64,000 bases of DNA from Mesorhizobium comanense (GCF_005503535.1 NZ_SCNN01000022.1:33904-97903); one strand, 5' to 3'; numbered from the stretch's first letter, positions 7,798 to 16,764 are shown. Made by a program: numbers and translations. The notes: generated by a model not told the origin, from the letters alone.

Positions 7798-8831
7798 CAC
7801 GCGACCTTTTCGAACGGCACCGAGATCCTGCTCTTGAACTCCATCCAATCCGGCACCGGCAAATTCTTGTCGCGCAGGAATTCCGGGTTGAACAGTTTCG
7901 ACTGGTAGCGCGTGCCGTAGTCGCAGAGAATGGTCACGATGGTGTGGCCCGGCCCAAGTTCCCTGGCCAGCCGGATCGCGCCGGCAATGTTGATACCCGT
8001 CGAGCCGCCGACGCACAGGCCTTCCTCCTGGATCAGGTCGAAGACGATCGGCAACGCGTCCTCGTCCCTGATCTGATACGAAAAGTCAGGTGTGAACCCT
8101 TCGAGGTTGGCCGTGATGCGCCCCTGCCCGATACCCTCGGTGATCGAACTGCCTTCGGACTTCAGTTCGCCACTGGTGTAGAAACTGTAGAGTGCCGCCC
8201 CCAGCGGATCAGCCAGCGCTATCTTGACGTCCTTGCTCCTGGCCTTCAGCCCCATGGCGACGCCCGCCAGCGTGCCGCCGGAGCCGACGGCCGAGACAAA
8301 GCCATCGACCTTGCCGCCGGTCTGGTTCCAGATTTCCTGTGCCGTCGTACGAATATGGCCTTCGCGGTTGGCAACATTGTCGAACTGGTTGGCCCAGATG
8401 GCGCCGTTCGGCTCGGTTCTTGCCATCTGCTCGGCCAGCCGTCCCGACAGTTTCACATAATTGTTGGGATTCTTGTAAGGCACCGCCGGCACTTCGATCA
8501 GTTCGGCACCGAGCAGCCTGATCGTGTCCTTCTTTTCCTGGCTCTGCGTGTCCGGAATGACGATGACGGTCCTGTAGCCGAGCGCCTTGGCGACCAGCGT
8601 CAGCCCGATGCCGGTGTTGCCCGCAGTCCCCTCGACGATAACGCCGCCCGGCTTCAACAGGCCCCGCTGCTCGGCGTCACGGATGATGAACAGGCCGGCG
8701 CGGTCCTTCACCGACTGTCCGGGATTCATGAATTCGGCCTTGCCCAGGATCTCGCAGCCGGTTTCTTCGGAAGCTTTGTTGAGGCGGATCAGAGGCGTGT
8801 TGCCGATCGCGTCGATCACAGAACGGGGCAT
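7797..8831 (-). CDS. cysK: Cysteine synthase A (O-acetylserine sulfhydrylase)
   Basis: A PLP enzyme that makes cysteine from O-acetylserine and sulfide in the cytoplasm. The 344-aa protein has the PLP lysine K42 in NPGQSVKDRAG, the substrate loop EGTAGNTGIGL, the phosphate-binding SAVGSGGTLAG, and GGSTGIN near residue 275. It is slightly longer than the usual ~310 aa because of a C-terminal extension (NPEFLRDKNLPVPDWM). It is the first gene of a four-gene operon with 1-4 bp overlaps or short gaps. A 226-bp divergent promoter region separates it from the SDR gene. Confidence 0.94.
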   Translation of the reverse strand: MPRSVIDAIGNTPLIRLNKASEETGCEILGKAEFMNPGQSVKDRAGLFIIRDAEQRGLLKPGGVIVEGTAGNTGIGLTLVAKALGYRTVIVIPDTQSQEKKDTIRLLGAELIEVPAVPYKNPNNYVKLSGRLAEQMARTEPNGAIWANQFDNVANREGHIRTTAQEIWNQTGGKVDGFVSAVGSGGTLAGVAMGLKARSKDVKIALADPLGAALYSFYTSGELKSEGSSITEGIGQGRITANLEGFTPDFSYQIRDEDALPIVFDLIQEEGLCVGGSTGINIAGAIRLARELGPGHTIVTILCDYGTRYQSKLFNPEFLRDKNLPVPDWMEFKSRISVPFEKVA

Positions 8832-9057
8832 TCAGGATTCCTTGTGTGCGTGCGCCGAAACCCTAGAAACCCGACGCCCCGGTTTCAAGGCAAGAATTCG
8901 CCTGGTCCAGTCGCATTTCGGGCACTGCGAGAGCGCTCGGCTTCCCTTGGATCGGGCCAGTGTCACACACTTCATTTATCGCCGCGGCCAAAAAGCACTC
9001 TTTTCATCCGATTTCTTCGCCGTTAGAGCAAGGCACCAACAATTCGACTGGAACGGC

Positions 9058-9879
9058 ATGACACTCTATCGGGCAGATCCGAAACACGGCGTCGCCTGGG
9101 TTACCGGCGGCAGCAGCGGCATAGGCCGCTCGCTGGCCAGAAACCTGGCGGCTCAGGGCTATGCCGTGGCGGTGACGTCACTCGACAACGACCCGATCGA
9201 CACGCTTATCGTCGAGACCGCGCAGATGCCTGGCCGCGTCGTATCGTTTCCCTGCGACGTCTCCGACGAGCCGCGCATGGCAAAAACGGTCGCCGCCATC
9301 GAGAAGGAACTCGGCCCCATCGTGCTGGCCGTCTTCAATGCCGGAAACTATATTTCGACACCCGGAGAGGCCCTTGTGGTCAGCGACTTTCGCCGCTCCT
9401 TCGAGGTCAACTATTTCGGCATCATCAACGGGCTGGTGCCGGTTGTGGAGCACATGCGCGTGCGGGCCCGCGGCCACGTCGTGCTGGTTGGGTCGGTCAC
9501 CGCCTATTTCGGCTGGCCGACCACGGCCGCCTATGGCGGCACCAAGGCGGCGATCAACATCCTGGCCGAGTCGCTGAAATACGATTTCGACAAGATGAAT
9601 ATCCGCGTCCAGGTGATAAACCCCGGCTTCGTCGACACACCGCTGACCGAAAAAAACATGCTGCCGATGCCTGGCCTGATGCCGGTCGGTCGTGCGACAC
9701 GGCGCATGATACGCGGCATAAAGTCCGGCGGCTTCGAGGTGACGTTTCCCTACCGCACGAGCTGGCCTCTGAAATTTCTCGGCCTGCTGCCCAGGCCGTT
9801 TTCCAGGGCGACGATCTCCCTGATGACCAAATGGAAAGCACGGCCGCTGAATTACGACCGCAAGCCGCCAAGCCAATAA
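9058..9879 (+). CDS. Short-chain dehydrogenase/reductase
   Basis: A 273-aa NAD(P)-dependent SDR with a Rossmann TGGSSGIG at 16-23, NAG at 94-96 and the catalytic triad S146, Y159, K163 (YGGTK). VNPGFVDTPLTEKNMLPMPG follows, as in classical SDRs. The C-terminus has a hydrophobic/basic segment (PLKFLGLLPRPFSRATISLM) that may associate with membrane. The substrate cannot be told from sequence. Upstream in-frame codons overlap the cysK 5' region and lack family features, so I start at MTLYRADP. Confidence 0.88.
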   Translation: MTLYRADPKHGVAWVTGGSSGIGRSLARNLAAQGYAVAVTSLDNDPIDTLIVETAQMPGRVVSFPCDVSDEPRMAKTVAAIEKELGPIVLAVFNAGNYISTPGEALVVSDFRRSFEVNYFGIINGLVPVVEHMRVRARGHVVLVGSVTAYFGWPTTAAYGGTKAAINILAESLKYDFDKMNIRVQVINPGFVDTPLTEKNMLPMPGLMPVGRATRRMIRGIKSGGFEVTFPYRTSWPLKFLGLLPRPFSRATISLMTKWKARPLNYDRKPPSQ

Positions 9880-9972
9880 TTCGCCGCCGAAATTCACAGG
9901 GCATGTCAGCGCCGGGCGTTGCCTGTCTTTGGCCGCCGCCATAGGTTGACTTGTTGTTGCGTGGAGTCTGCA

Positions 9973-10947
9973 ATGGGGCGACGGATCGTGCTTGCAGTGC
10001 TGGGCCTGATCGCCGTCCTTGCCCTGGCCTTCGCACTTGGTCCGCGCGTCCCCGTCGACACCACGATCCGTTTCGACCCCTCCGTCATCGGCGACGATCC
10101 GCAAGCCTATATAGCAAGGACCGAAGCAGCCGTGCCGGGCATCCGCGACGGGCTGGAAAAGGAGATCGTCTGGGCCAACCCGATGGTGCATGCCAAGACG
10201 CCGCTGTCCATCGTCTATATCCACGGCTTCTCGGCATCGAAGGGCGAGCTTCGCCCATTGCCGGATGACGTGGCCGACGCGCTCGACGCCAATCTCTTCT
10301 ACACCCGCCTTACCGGCCACGGGCAGGACGGCGAGGCCATGACACAAGGCAGCGTCAATGCCTGGATCAACGACTACGAAGAGGCGCTCGCCATCGGCCG
10401 TGCCATCGGCGACAAGGTGATCGTGATCTCTACCTCGACCGGCGGCTCACTGGCGGCCTGGGCGGCAACACAGCCCGGAGCCTCGGAGGGCGTGGCCGCG
10501 ATCGCATTCATTTCGCCGAATTTCGGGGTGAAGGCATCTGGTGCCGAGATCCTGACCATGCCGTGGGGCAAGCAGATCGCCGAGCTCGTCATCGGCCGCG
10601 AGCGCAGCTTCGTGCCGCGCAATGCGCTGCACGAGAAATTCTGGACATACAAATATCCGGTCGCCGCGACGCTGCCGATGCAGGCGCTGACGGAACTTGC
10701 CTACGCTGCGCCGGTGGAAAAGGCTGTTATCCCCGCCTTGTTCATCTTTTCGGATTCGGACAAGGTGGTGCGGCCGGACCGCACCCGCGAAATCGCCGCC
10801 CGCTGGGGCGCGCCGCACGAGCTGGTGCCGGTCGACGATACCGGCGATCCCGACAACCACGTCATCGCCGGCGACGTGCTTTCGCCGTCGACAACGGCAT
10901 TCCTCGCGCAGAGAATTTCGGTATGGGTCGAGGCCGTGGTCAAGTAA
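9973..10947 (+). CDS. Alpha/beta hydrolase
   Basis: A 324-aa protein with an N-terminal hydrophobic segment (about 5-24, VLAVLGLIAVLALAFALG) that is either a signal anchor or a signal peptide. The hydrolase fold follows, with oxyanion-loop YIHGFSAS at 82-89. The nucleophile motif STSTGG has S155 as likely nucleophile; the usual first Gly of GxSxG is Ser here. Then come acid FSDSDKVV near 260 and DNHVIAGD as the His. It resembles serine esterase/carboxylesterase-like membrane hydrolases. The substrate is unknown. Confidence 0.8.
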   Translation: MGRRIVLAVLGLIAVLALAFALGPRVPVDTTIRFDPSVIGDDPQAYIARTEAAVPGIRDGLEKEIVWANPMVHAKTPLSIVYIHGFSASKGELRPLPDDVADALDANLFYTRLTGHGQDGEAMTQGSVNAWINDYEEALAIGRAIGDKVIVISTSTGGSLAAWAATQPGASEGVAAIAFISPNFGVKASGAEILTMPWGKQIAELVIGRERSFVPRNALHEKFWTYKYPVAATLPMQALTELAYAAPVEKAVIPALFIFSDSDKVVRPDRTREIAARWGAPHELVPVDDTGDPDNHVIAGDVLSPSTTAFLAQRISVWVEAVVK

Positions 10948-10987
10948 GCCTGCCAGGAATCCCCGAGAGAAGAACGTTCACAAGACA

Positions 10988-11030
10988 AAAGGCGACCGCG
11001 GCATGGCCGTGATCGCCTTCTTCAGTTTTT
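10988..11030 (+). terminator. Intrinsic terminator of the alpha/beta hydrolase gene
   Basis: AAGGCGACCGCGGC pairs with GGCCGTGATCGCCTT (G-T wobble pairs) and is followed after TCTTCAG by TTTTT. On the minus strand the same hairpin is followed by TTTTGTCTTG, so it may also end the helicase transcript. Confidence 0.65.
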
Positions 11031-11072
11031 CAATCGGCCAATAAACTAGGCCCGATTGGACGGAATATCCGT

Positions 11073-12509
11073 TTATGCCGCCCGCGTCGCGGGCCGCTTG
11101 CCGCCGAAACGGCGCTTGTTGTTACCCTTGAACGGCTTGCGCCCTTCCGGACGCTCTCCTTGCGGCTTTGCCGCGAAGGGGCGATCGCCGGCCGGCTTGC
11201 CGCCGAAGCGCTTCTTGCCGTCGCCATTGTTGCCGCCGGGGCGCCGGCCGTCGCGACGGCCATTGTGGTCGGCGCGGTCATTGGCAGGCTCGTGGCGGCG
11301 CTCGGCTCTCTCGGCCGGATTGCGCTGTGGATCGGGGCTGCCGAGATGGTCGGCAACCACGGGCAGCTTGGTGCGGATGATCCGCTCGACCTGCCGCAGC
11401 TTGCTGTTTTCGGAGGGATCGCACAGCGTGATCGCGATGCCATCCCGGCCGTTGCGGCCGGTGCGGCCGATGCGGTGGACGTAGCTTTCGGCTTCGTCCG
11501 GCAGATCGAAATTCACGACATGGCTGATACCGGGCACATCGATGCCGCGCGCGGCGATGTCGGTCGCGACCAGGATACGCACCGACCCGTCACGGAAGTC
11601 GTTGAGCGCCTTCTGGCGAGCATTCTGCGACTTGTTGCCGTGGATGACGGCGGCCTTGAAGCCGTCGCGCTCGAGGTCCTTGGTCACCCGGTCGGCGCCA
11701 TGCTTGGTGCGCGAAAAGATGATGACGGACTTCATCGCCTCGTCGGCAAGCATCGTCGACAGCACCTGCCGCTTCTGCTTGGTGCGGGCAAGCACGACGC
11801 TCTGCACGATCTCGGCCGCCGCGGTGCTCTGCGGCGACACTTCGATGCGGACGGGGCTCTTCAGAAGACCCTTGGCGAGTTCGGCGATTTCGTCCGGCAT
11901 AGTGGCCGAGAAGAGTGCGGTCTGGCGATCAGGCGCGGTCGCCTTGGCGATGCGCTTGACGTCGTTGATGAAGCCCATGTCGAGCATGCGGTCGCCTTCG
12001 TCCAGCACCAGCCATTTGGTGTCGGAGAGGATGAGGTCGCCCTCGCGCACCAGGTCGGTCAGCCGGCCGGGCGTAGCAATCAGGATATCGACGCCGGGAG
12101 CAATCTTCTTCACCTGGCTGAAGCGCGAGACGCCGCCCAGCACGAGCGCGGTCGACACATGCGCGCCCTTGGCGAGGATCTTGATGGTCTCCTCGATCTG
12201 CACGGCGAGTTCGCGTGTCGGCGCAAGAATCAGCGCACGCGTCGTCTTGGCGCGCCGCTTGGTGCCGAGGCCAATGATCTTCGACAGGATCGGCAGCGCG
12301 AAGGCAGCCGTCTTGCCGGAACCGGTCTGCGCGATGCCGAAAATGTCACGGCCTTCCAGCTGCGGCGGGATAGCCTGCACCTGGATCGGCTTCGGATCGG
12401 TGAAGCCCGCGGCGTGGGTGGCCTTGAGCAGCGCACCCGTAATTCCCAGTGCGGCGAAACCGGAGAGTTCCGCAGTGCCGTTACCGGGCAAAGTGTTTTC
12501 GTTGGTCAA
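11073..12509 (-). CDS. DEAD-box ATP-dependent RNA helicase (RhlE-like)
   Basis: An RNA-unwinding ATPase of 478 aa. Motifs in order: Q-motif GFTDPKPIQ, motif I AQTGSGKT, Ia PTRELA, Ib TPGR, motif II written DEGD (LVLDEGDRMLDMGF) instead of DEAD, III SAT, then ATDIAARGIDVP and HRIGRTGRNG. The C-terminus is a long disordered Arg/Gly/Lys-rich tail (GGNNGDGKKRFGGKP) typical of RhlE-type RNA binding. I infer a TTG start (TTGACCAACGAA) because AAGAAGA lies 6-7 nt upstream. An ATG 13 codons earlier lacks a ribosome binding site. Confidence 0.9.
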   Translation of the reverse strand: MTNENTLPGNGTAELSGFAALGITGALLKATHAAGFTDPKPIQVQAIPPQLEGRDIFGIAQTGSGKTAAFALPILSKIIGLGTKRRAKTTRALILAPTRELAVQIEETIKILAKGAHVSTALVLGGVSRFSQVKKIAPGVDILIATPGRLTDLVREGDLILSDTKWLVLDEGDRMLDMGFINDVKRIAKATAPDRQTALFSATMPDEIAELAKGLLKSPVRIEVSPQSTAAAEIVQSVVLARTKQKRQVLSTMLADEAMKSVIIFSRTKHGADRVTKDLERDGFKAAVIHGNKSQNARQKALNDFRDGSVRILVATDIAARGIDVPGISHVVNFDLPDEAESYVHRIGRTGRNGRDGIAITLCDPSENSKLRQVERIIRTKLPVVADHLGSPDPQRNPAERAERRHEPANDRADHNGRRDGRRPGGNNGDGKKRFGGKPAGDRPFAAKPQGERPEGRKPFKGNNKRRFGGKRPATRAA

Positions 12510-12604
12510 AATAAATCTTCTTTCGAGCGGCCTCTTGGCCGCAAACATCGTGGGGCGGCAGGGCGCAACCTGCCGTCGGGATATCTCTAATGGAACGACA
12601 AGGC

Positions 12605-12670
12605 GGCGGACGTGACCCGTCCGCGCGGCTGCGCTGTCGTGCCCGCAGGCATTGTGCCTCGGGGCTTTTT
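12605..12670 (+). ncRNA. Candidate small RNA or attenuator upstream of pccB
   Basis: In the 410-bp divergent gap between the helicase and pccB, the plus strand has a perfect GCGGACG/CGTCCGC hairpin. A second stem follows, GCCCGCAGGC with GCCTCGGGGC (two internal mismatches), running directly into TTTTT. No plus-strand gene lies upstream to need a terminator, so this is either a short RNA or a leader attenuator for pccB. On the other strand the hairpins would sit in the helicase leader. The rest of the gap shows nothing else I recognise. Confidence 0.3.
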
Positions 12671-12919
12671 CACCACCTTGCCAACCAATCGGGCCGATCA
12701 GCCGAAAAAGAGGGAAAACAGACGCAACCAGTCTCATTCGTCGAGAAGGCCGGATTCGTTCCCGGCCCAAGCGCCTATGGCCTGCATATGGCGGAGTTCG
12801 CCTCGAAATGCAAGAGCGCAATGCTGCAGCGCAACAAGAAGCGGTCTGAAAGTGAAGCTTGCGCTGTCAATCGGGCACGATTACCACGAATTCCGGCTTC
12901 CATTTTTGAGGGCAACGCA

Positions 12920-14452
12920 ATGAAGGACGTGCTGAAGGAACTCGAACGTCGGCGCGACATTGCGCGCATGGGCGGTGGCCCGGCACGCATCGAGGCCCAG
13001 CACAAGAAAGGCAAGCTCACCGCGCGCGAACGCATCGAGGTGTTTCTCGACGAAGGCTCGTTCGAGGAGTTCGACATGTATGTCGAGCATCGCTCGACCG
13101 ACTTCGGCATGGAGAAGACAAAGATAGCCGGTGACGGCGTCGTCACTGGCTGGGGCACGGTCAACGGCCGCCCGGTCTACCTCTTCGCCAAGGATTTTAC
13201 GGTGTTCGGCGGCTCGCTTTCGGAAGCGCATGCCGAGAAGGTCATCAAGGTGCAGGAGATGGCGCTGCGCAATCGCGCGCCGATCATCGGCCTCTATGAT
13301 GCCGGCGGTGCACGCATCCAGGAAGGCGTGGCGGCGCTTGGCGGCTATGCCGAGATCTTCCAGCGCAACGTGCTGGCCTCCGGCGTCATCCCGCAGATCT
13401 CGGTGATCATGGGCCCCTGCGCCGGCGGCGATGTCTATTCGCCCGCCATGACCGATTTCATCTTCATGGTGCGCGACACCTCATACATGTTCGTCACCGG
13501 ACCGGATGTGGTGAAGACGGTGACCAACGAAACGGTCACGGCCGAAAGCCTCGGCGGCGCCTCCGTCCACACGACCAAATCGTCGATCGCCGATGGCGCC
13601 TACGACAATGATGTCGAGGCGCTGCTGCAGATGCGCCGGCTCATCGACCTGCTGCCGGCTTCCAACACTTCGGAAATTCCCGAGATCGAGTGCTATCAGT
13701 CGGTCACCGACCACGACATGTCGCTCGACCGCCTGATCCCCGACAATGCCAATAAGCCCTATGACATCAAGGAATTGATCCTGAAGGTCGCCGACGAAGG
13801 CGATTTCTTCGAAATCCAGCAGAGCTTTGCCAAGAACATCGTCACCGGCTTCGGGCGCGTCGAAGGGCGAACGGTCGGCTTCGTCGCCAACCAGCCGATG
13901 GTGCTGGCCGGCGTGCTCGATTCCGATGCCAGCCGCAAGGCGGCCCGCTTCGTGCGTTTCTGCGATTGTTTTTCCATCCCCATCGTCACCTTCGTCGACG
14001 TTCCGGGCTTCCTGCCCGGCACCGCCCAGGAATATGGCGGCCTGATCAAGCATGGCGCCAAGCTTTTGTTCGCCTATGCCGAGGCCACCGTGCCGAAGAT
14101 CACCGTCATCACGAGAAAGGCCTATGGCGGCGCCTATGACGTGATGGCCTCCAAACATCTGCGCGGCGACATGAACTATGCCTGGCCGACGGCGCAGATC
14201 GCCGTCATGGGCGCCAGGGGCGCGGTCGAGATCATCTACCGCAAGGACATTGGCGACGCCGAAAAGATCGCAGCCCATACAAAGACTTACGAGGATCGCT
14301 TCCTGTCGCCCTTCGTCGCCGCCGAGCGCGGCTATGTCGACGAGGTGATCATGCCGCACTCGACCCGCCGCCGGGTCGCGCGGGCGCTACGCATGCTGCG
14401 CAACAAGGACATGCAGAACCCCTGGAAGAAGCACGACAACATTCCATTGTGA
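12920..14452 (+). CDS. pccB: Propionyl-CoA carboxylase beta chain (carboxyltransferase)
   Basis: The carboxyltransferase subunit that moves CO2 from biotin to propionyl-CoA, giving methylmalonyl-CoA. The 510-aa length and order of landmarks fit: GKLTARERIEVFLDEGSF near 33, GLYDAGGARIQEG near 120 (first oxyanion/CoA site), MGPCAGGDVYSPA, and in the second half DVPGFLPGTAQEYGG and KAYGGAYDVM. The biotin carboxylase partner pccA is not adjacent. The start at MKDVLKELERRRD has a GAGGGC site upstream; longer in-frame extensions would run into the divergent promoter region. Confidence 0.93.
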   Translation: MKDVLKELERRRDIARMGGGPARIEAQHKKGKLTARERIEVFLDEGSFEEFDMYVEHRSTDFGMEKTKIAGDGVVTGWGTVNGRPVYLFAKDFTVFGGSLSEAHAEKVIKVQEMALRNRAPIIGLYDAGGARIQEGVAALGGYAEIFQRNVLASGVIPQISVIMGPCAGGDVYSPAMTDFIFMVRDTSYMFVTGPDVVKTVTNETVTAESLGGASVHTTKSSIADGAYDNDVEALLQMRRLIDLLPASNTSEIPEIECYQSVTDHDMSLDRLIPDNANKPYDIKELILKVADEGDFFEIQQSFAKNIVTGFGRVEGRTVGFVANQPMVLAGVLDSDASRKAARFVRFCDCFSIPIVTFVDVPGFLPGTAQEYGGLIKHGAKLLFAYAEATVPKITVITRKAYGGAYDVMASKHLRGDMNYAWPTAQIAVMGARGAVEIIYRKDIGDAEKIAAHTKTYEDRFLSPFVAAERGYVDEVIMPHSTRRRVARALRMLRNKDMQNPWKKHDNIPL

Positions 14453-14475
14453 GCGGCTTGCGCCAGCGCCTTTGA

Positions 14476-16005
14476 TCAGCGCTGGCCGCGAGCAGTCACG
14501 AGTTCACGCAGCACCGGCAGCATGGCCTGAGGAAGATCCTCGGCGATCAGCCCCGGCCCGAAGCGGCTGCCGGCCTCGGCATGGATCCACACCGCCGCGG
14601 AGGCCGCCTCGAATGCCGGCATGCCTTGCGCCAGCAGACCGGCCGTGATGCCCGACAGCACGTCGCCCGAGCCGGCGGTGGCCAGCCAGGCCGCGCCGTT
14701 GCAATTGATCGCCGCCCTGCCGTCGGGAGCGGCGATCACCGTGTCGGCGCCCTTGTAGACGATGACGGCGTTGGCACGTGCGGCGGCCATGCGCGCCTTG
14801 TCCAGTTTGGACGAAGCATCATCGCCGGAGAGATCGGGAAACAGCCTGGCGAATTCCCCATCATGCGGCGTCATCACCAATGCCGGTGCGCCAGGTCGAT
14901 GCGCGGCGTCGAACAGGACATCTCGCGCCTCGCGAAACGACGTGATCGCGTCGGCGTCGAACACAAGCCCGTCGAGTTGTGCGGCGGAATTCTGCGCTTG
15001 CCTCAGGGAAAGAAGCATAAGCGCGAAGGTCCGTGTCTTTTCGCCGACACCAAAGCCGGGGCCGAGAACAAAGGCCGAAGGCCGGCGTTCGCCGATAAAC
15101 GCCCCGACGTCATCAGCATCGTCGGCCTTGCGCAGCATGATCGACGTCAGATGGGCAGCATTGACCTGCATGGCATTGCCGGGCGACAGCACGGTCACCG
15201 CACCTGCCCCGCTTCGGGCCGCCGCGAGCGCCGACAGCCGCGCCGCCCCTGTGGCGCTTGGCCCGCCCGAAAAGATGCCGGCATGGCCGCGCCTGTATTT
15301 GTGCGCGTCGACAGCCGGCACCGGAAAGTCCCTGAGCCACAGATCTGGGGTATTTTCGAACGTCCGGGGCCGGATGAGCGCGATGACATCGTCGCCAATA
15401 CCAATGTCGGCAAGCACGATCTCGCCGCATCGCTCCCGGCCCGGCAGCAGCAGATGGCCGGGTTTCTTGCGGGCGAACGTGACTGTCACATCGGCGCGAA
15501 ACGCCTCGCCCAGCACTTTGCCGCTGTCGCCCGAAACGCCGGAGGGCAGATCGATCGCCACGACAGTCAGACGCAGACCGGCGGCAGTATCGATCGCCCT
15601 GGCGGGATCTCCAGACAGCGGCCTGGAGAGCCCTGCCCCGTAGAGCGCATCGACCACGATCGAGCCGCGCTCGGCCTCGAAGCCGGACAGCGGCCTGGGC
15701 GCGATGCTGCATTCGGCTGCCGCCAGCGCCGCGTCGCTTCCCGGCCTCGGCGGGCCGGAGGTCCATACGGTGGTGGTGACGCCGCTTGCAGCCAGGATGC
15801 GCGCGACGACATAGCCGTCGCCGCCATTGTTGCCCGGCCCGCAAAGCACGTGGACATGGCTGGCCCGGGAATAGCGGATCAAAATCTCTGCCGCGACTGC
15901 TTCACCGGCACGGTGCATGAGGGCGATGCCGTCCGCCGGACCGGCCGCGATCGCCAGCCGGTCCGCCTCGCCCATCTCGGCGGAAGTAAGAAGTTCGTTG
16001 CTCAT
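14476..16005 (-). CDS. nnr: Bifunctional NAD(P)H-hydrate epimerase / dehydratase
   Basis: Repairs damaged NAD(P)HX. The 509-aa protein fuses an N-terminal epimerase (YjeF_N, about 1-210, with GPGNNGGDGYVVARIL) to a C-terminal ADP/ATP-dependent dehydratase (carbohydrate-kinase-like, about 225-500, with VLGPGFGVG, MTPHDGEFARLFPD and the ribokinase-type end AGSGDVLSGITAGLLAQG). Both halves look intact. It converges with pccB across 23 bp containing a GCCAGCGC/GCGCTGGC inverted repeat that lacks a T-run. Upstream is the 357-bp glnB control region. Confidence 0.94.
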   Translation of the reverse strand: MSNELLTSAEMGEADRLAIAAGPADGIALMHRAGEAVAAEILIRYSRASHVHVLCGPGNNGGDGYVVARILAASGVTTTVWTSGPPRPGSDAALAAAECSIAPRPLSGFEAERGSIVVDALYGAGLSRPLSGDPARAIDTAAGLRLTVVAIDLPSGVSGDSGKVLGEAFRADVTVTFARKKPGHLLLPGRERCGEIVLADIGIGDDVIALIRPRTFENTPDLWLRDFPVPAVDAHKYRRGHAGIFSGGPSATGAARLSALAAARSGAGAVTVLSPGNAMQVNAAHLTSIMLRKADDADDVGAFIGERRPSAFVLGPGFGVGEKTRTFALMLLSLRQAQNSAAQLDGLVFDADAITSFREARDVLFDAAHRPGAPALVMTPHDGEFARLFPDLSGDDASSKLDKARMAAARANAVIVYKGADTVIAAPDGRAAINCNGAAWLATAGSGDVLSGITAGLLAQGMPAFEAASAAVWIHAEAGSRFGPGLIAEDLPQAMLPVLRELVTARGQR

Positions 16006-16141
16006 GGATTGCCGATCCGCATTGGATCAAGCATTGTCCAGTTTTCGATCCGACGCAAACGAGGAGGAGCGGCGGACCCGCGTTCAAGATGTGCGGATGG
16101 GAGGCACCGCTGGCAGAAAATGCCCAAGAGATAGGCAAGAC

Positions 16142-16156
16142 GCCCAATTATTGGGC
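16142..16156. promoter_or_regulatory. 15-bp palindrome upstream of glnB
   Basis: GCCCAAT-T-ATTGGGC is a perfect inverted repeat about 130 bp upstream of the sigma-54 promoter of glnB and a similar distance upstream of nnr. It does not match the usual NtrC consensus. The regulator is unknown. Confidence 0.35.
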
Positions 16157-16285
16157 TATAGAGCCTGTAGATATCCTGTCAACGCTTGAGCCCCGTGCCG
16201 CATCTGGCGCAACGAACGACGCGAATTTGCATCCCCGCGCGGCGCGCCTTCGAAATCGTATGAGGCCGCTTCGAATCCGTGTATC

Positions 16286-16301
16286 TGGCACGGTTCGTGC
16301 T
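16286..16301 (+). promoter_or_regulatory. Sigma-54 (-24/-12) promoter of glnB-glnA
   Basis: TGGCACGGTTCGTGCT has GG and GC at the required 12-bp separation and matches the TGGCAC-N5-TTGC consensus except for one base of the -12 element. It ends 61 bp before the glnB start. Known rhizobial glnB genes use NtrC and RpoN, which this supports. No clear NtrC dyad was found. Confidence 0.75.
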
Positions 16302-16362
16302 TGAAAGAGGCGCAAGCGGGGACTCACAACCCGTTTTTTTGGCAGTGGAGGCCACTTTTTAC

Positions 16363-16701
16363 ATGAAAAAGATCGAAGCGATCATCAAGCCATTCAAGCT
16401 CGACGAAGTGAAGGAAGCGCTTCAGGAGGCCGGACTGCAAGGCATCACCGTGACCGAGGCCAAGGGTTTCGGCCGCCAGAAGGGCCACACCGAACTCTAT
16501 CGTGGCGCCGAATATGTCGTCGATTTCCTGCCCAAGGTGAAGATCGAGGTCGTGCTCGGCGACGATGCGGTCGAAGGCGCGATCGAGGCCATCCGCAAGG
16601 CGGCCCAGACCGGCCGTATCGGCGACGGCAAGATTTTCGTCTCCAATATCGAGGAAGTCGTGCGCATCCGCACCGGCGAAACCGGAATGGACGCGGTCTG
16701 A
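16363..16701 (+). CDS. glnB: Nitrogen regulatory protein P-II
   Basis: A trimeric signal protein that senses 2-oxoglutarate/ATP/ADP and is uridylylated in nitrogen starvation, acting on GlnE/NtrB and other targets. The 112-aa sequence is canonical: MKKIEAIIKPFKLDEVKEAL, T-loop ending in uridylylated Y51 (TELYRGAEYVVDF), B-loop KAAQTGRIGDGKIFV, C-loop RIRTGETG. The MKKIEAIIKP start and position before glnA identify GlnB rather than the amtB-linked GlnK. Spacing to glnA is 63 bp, so the two are probably cotranscribed from the sigma-54 promoter. Confidence 0.97.
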   Translation: MKKIEAIIKPFKLDEVKEALQEAGLQGITVTEAKGFGRQKGHTELYRGAEYVVDFLPKVKIEVVLGDDAVEGAIEAIRKAAQTGRIGDGKIFVSNIEEVVRIRTGETGMDAV

Positions 16702-16764
16702 CGCGGCCATCTTCCAAGAAACGTCATCCATCAAAAAACACGTCATCACACAGGGATACATGAC

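Noticed and set aside
16190..16285. NtrC binding sites before glnB
   Set aside because: TGCATCCCCGCGCGGCGCG is at best a weak half match to the NtrC dyad, so I did not annotate it.
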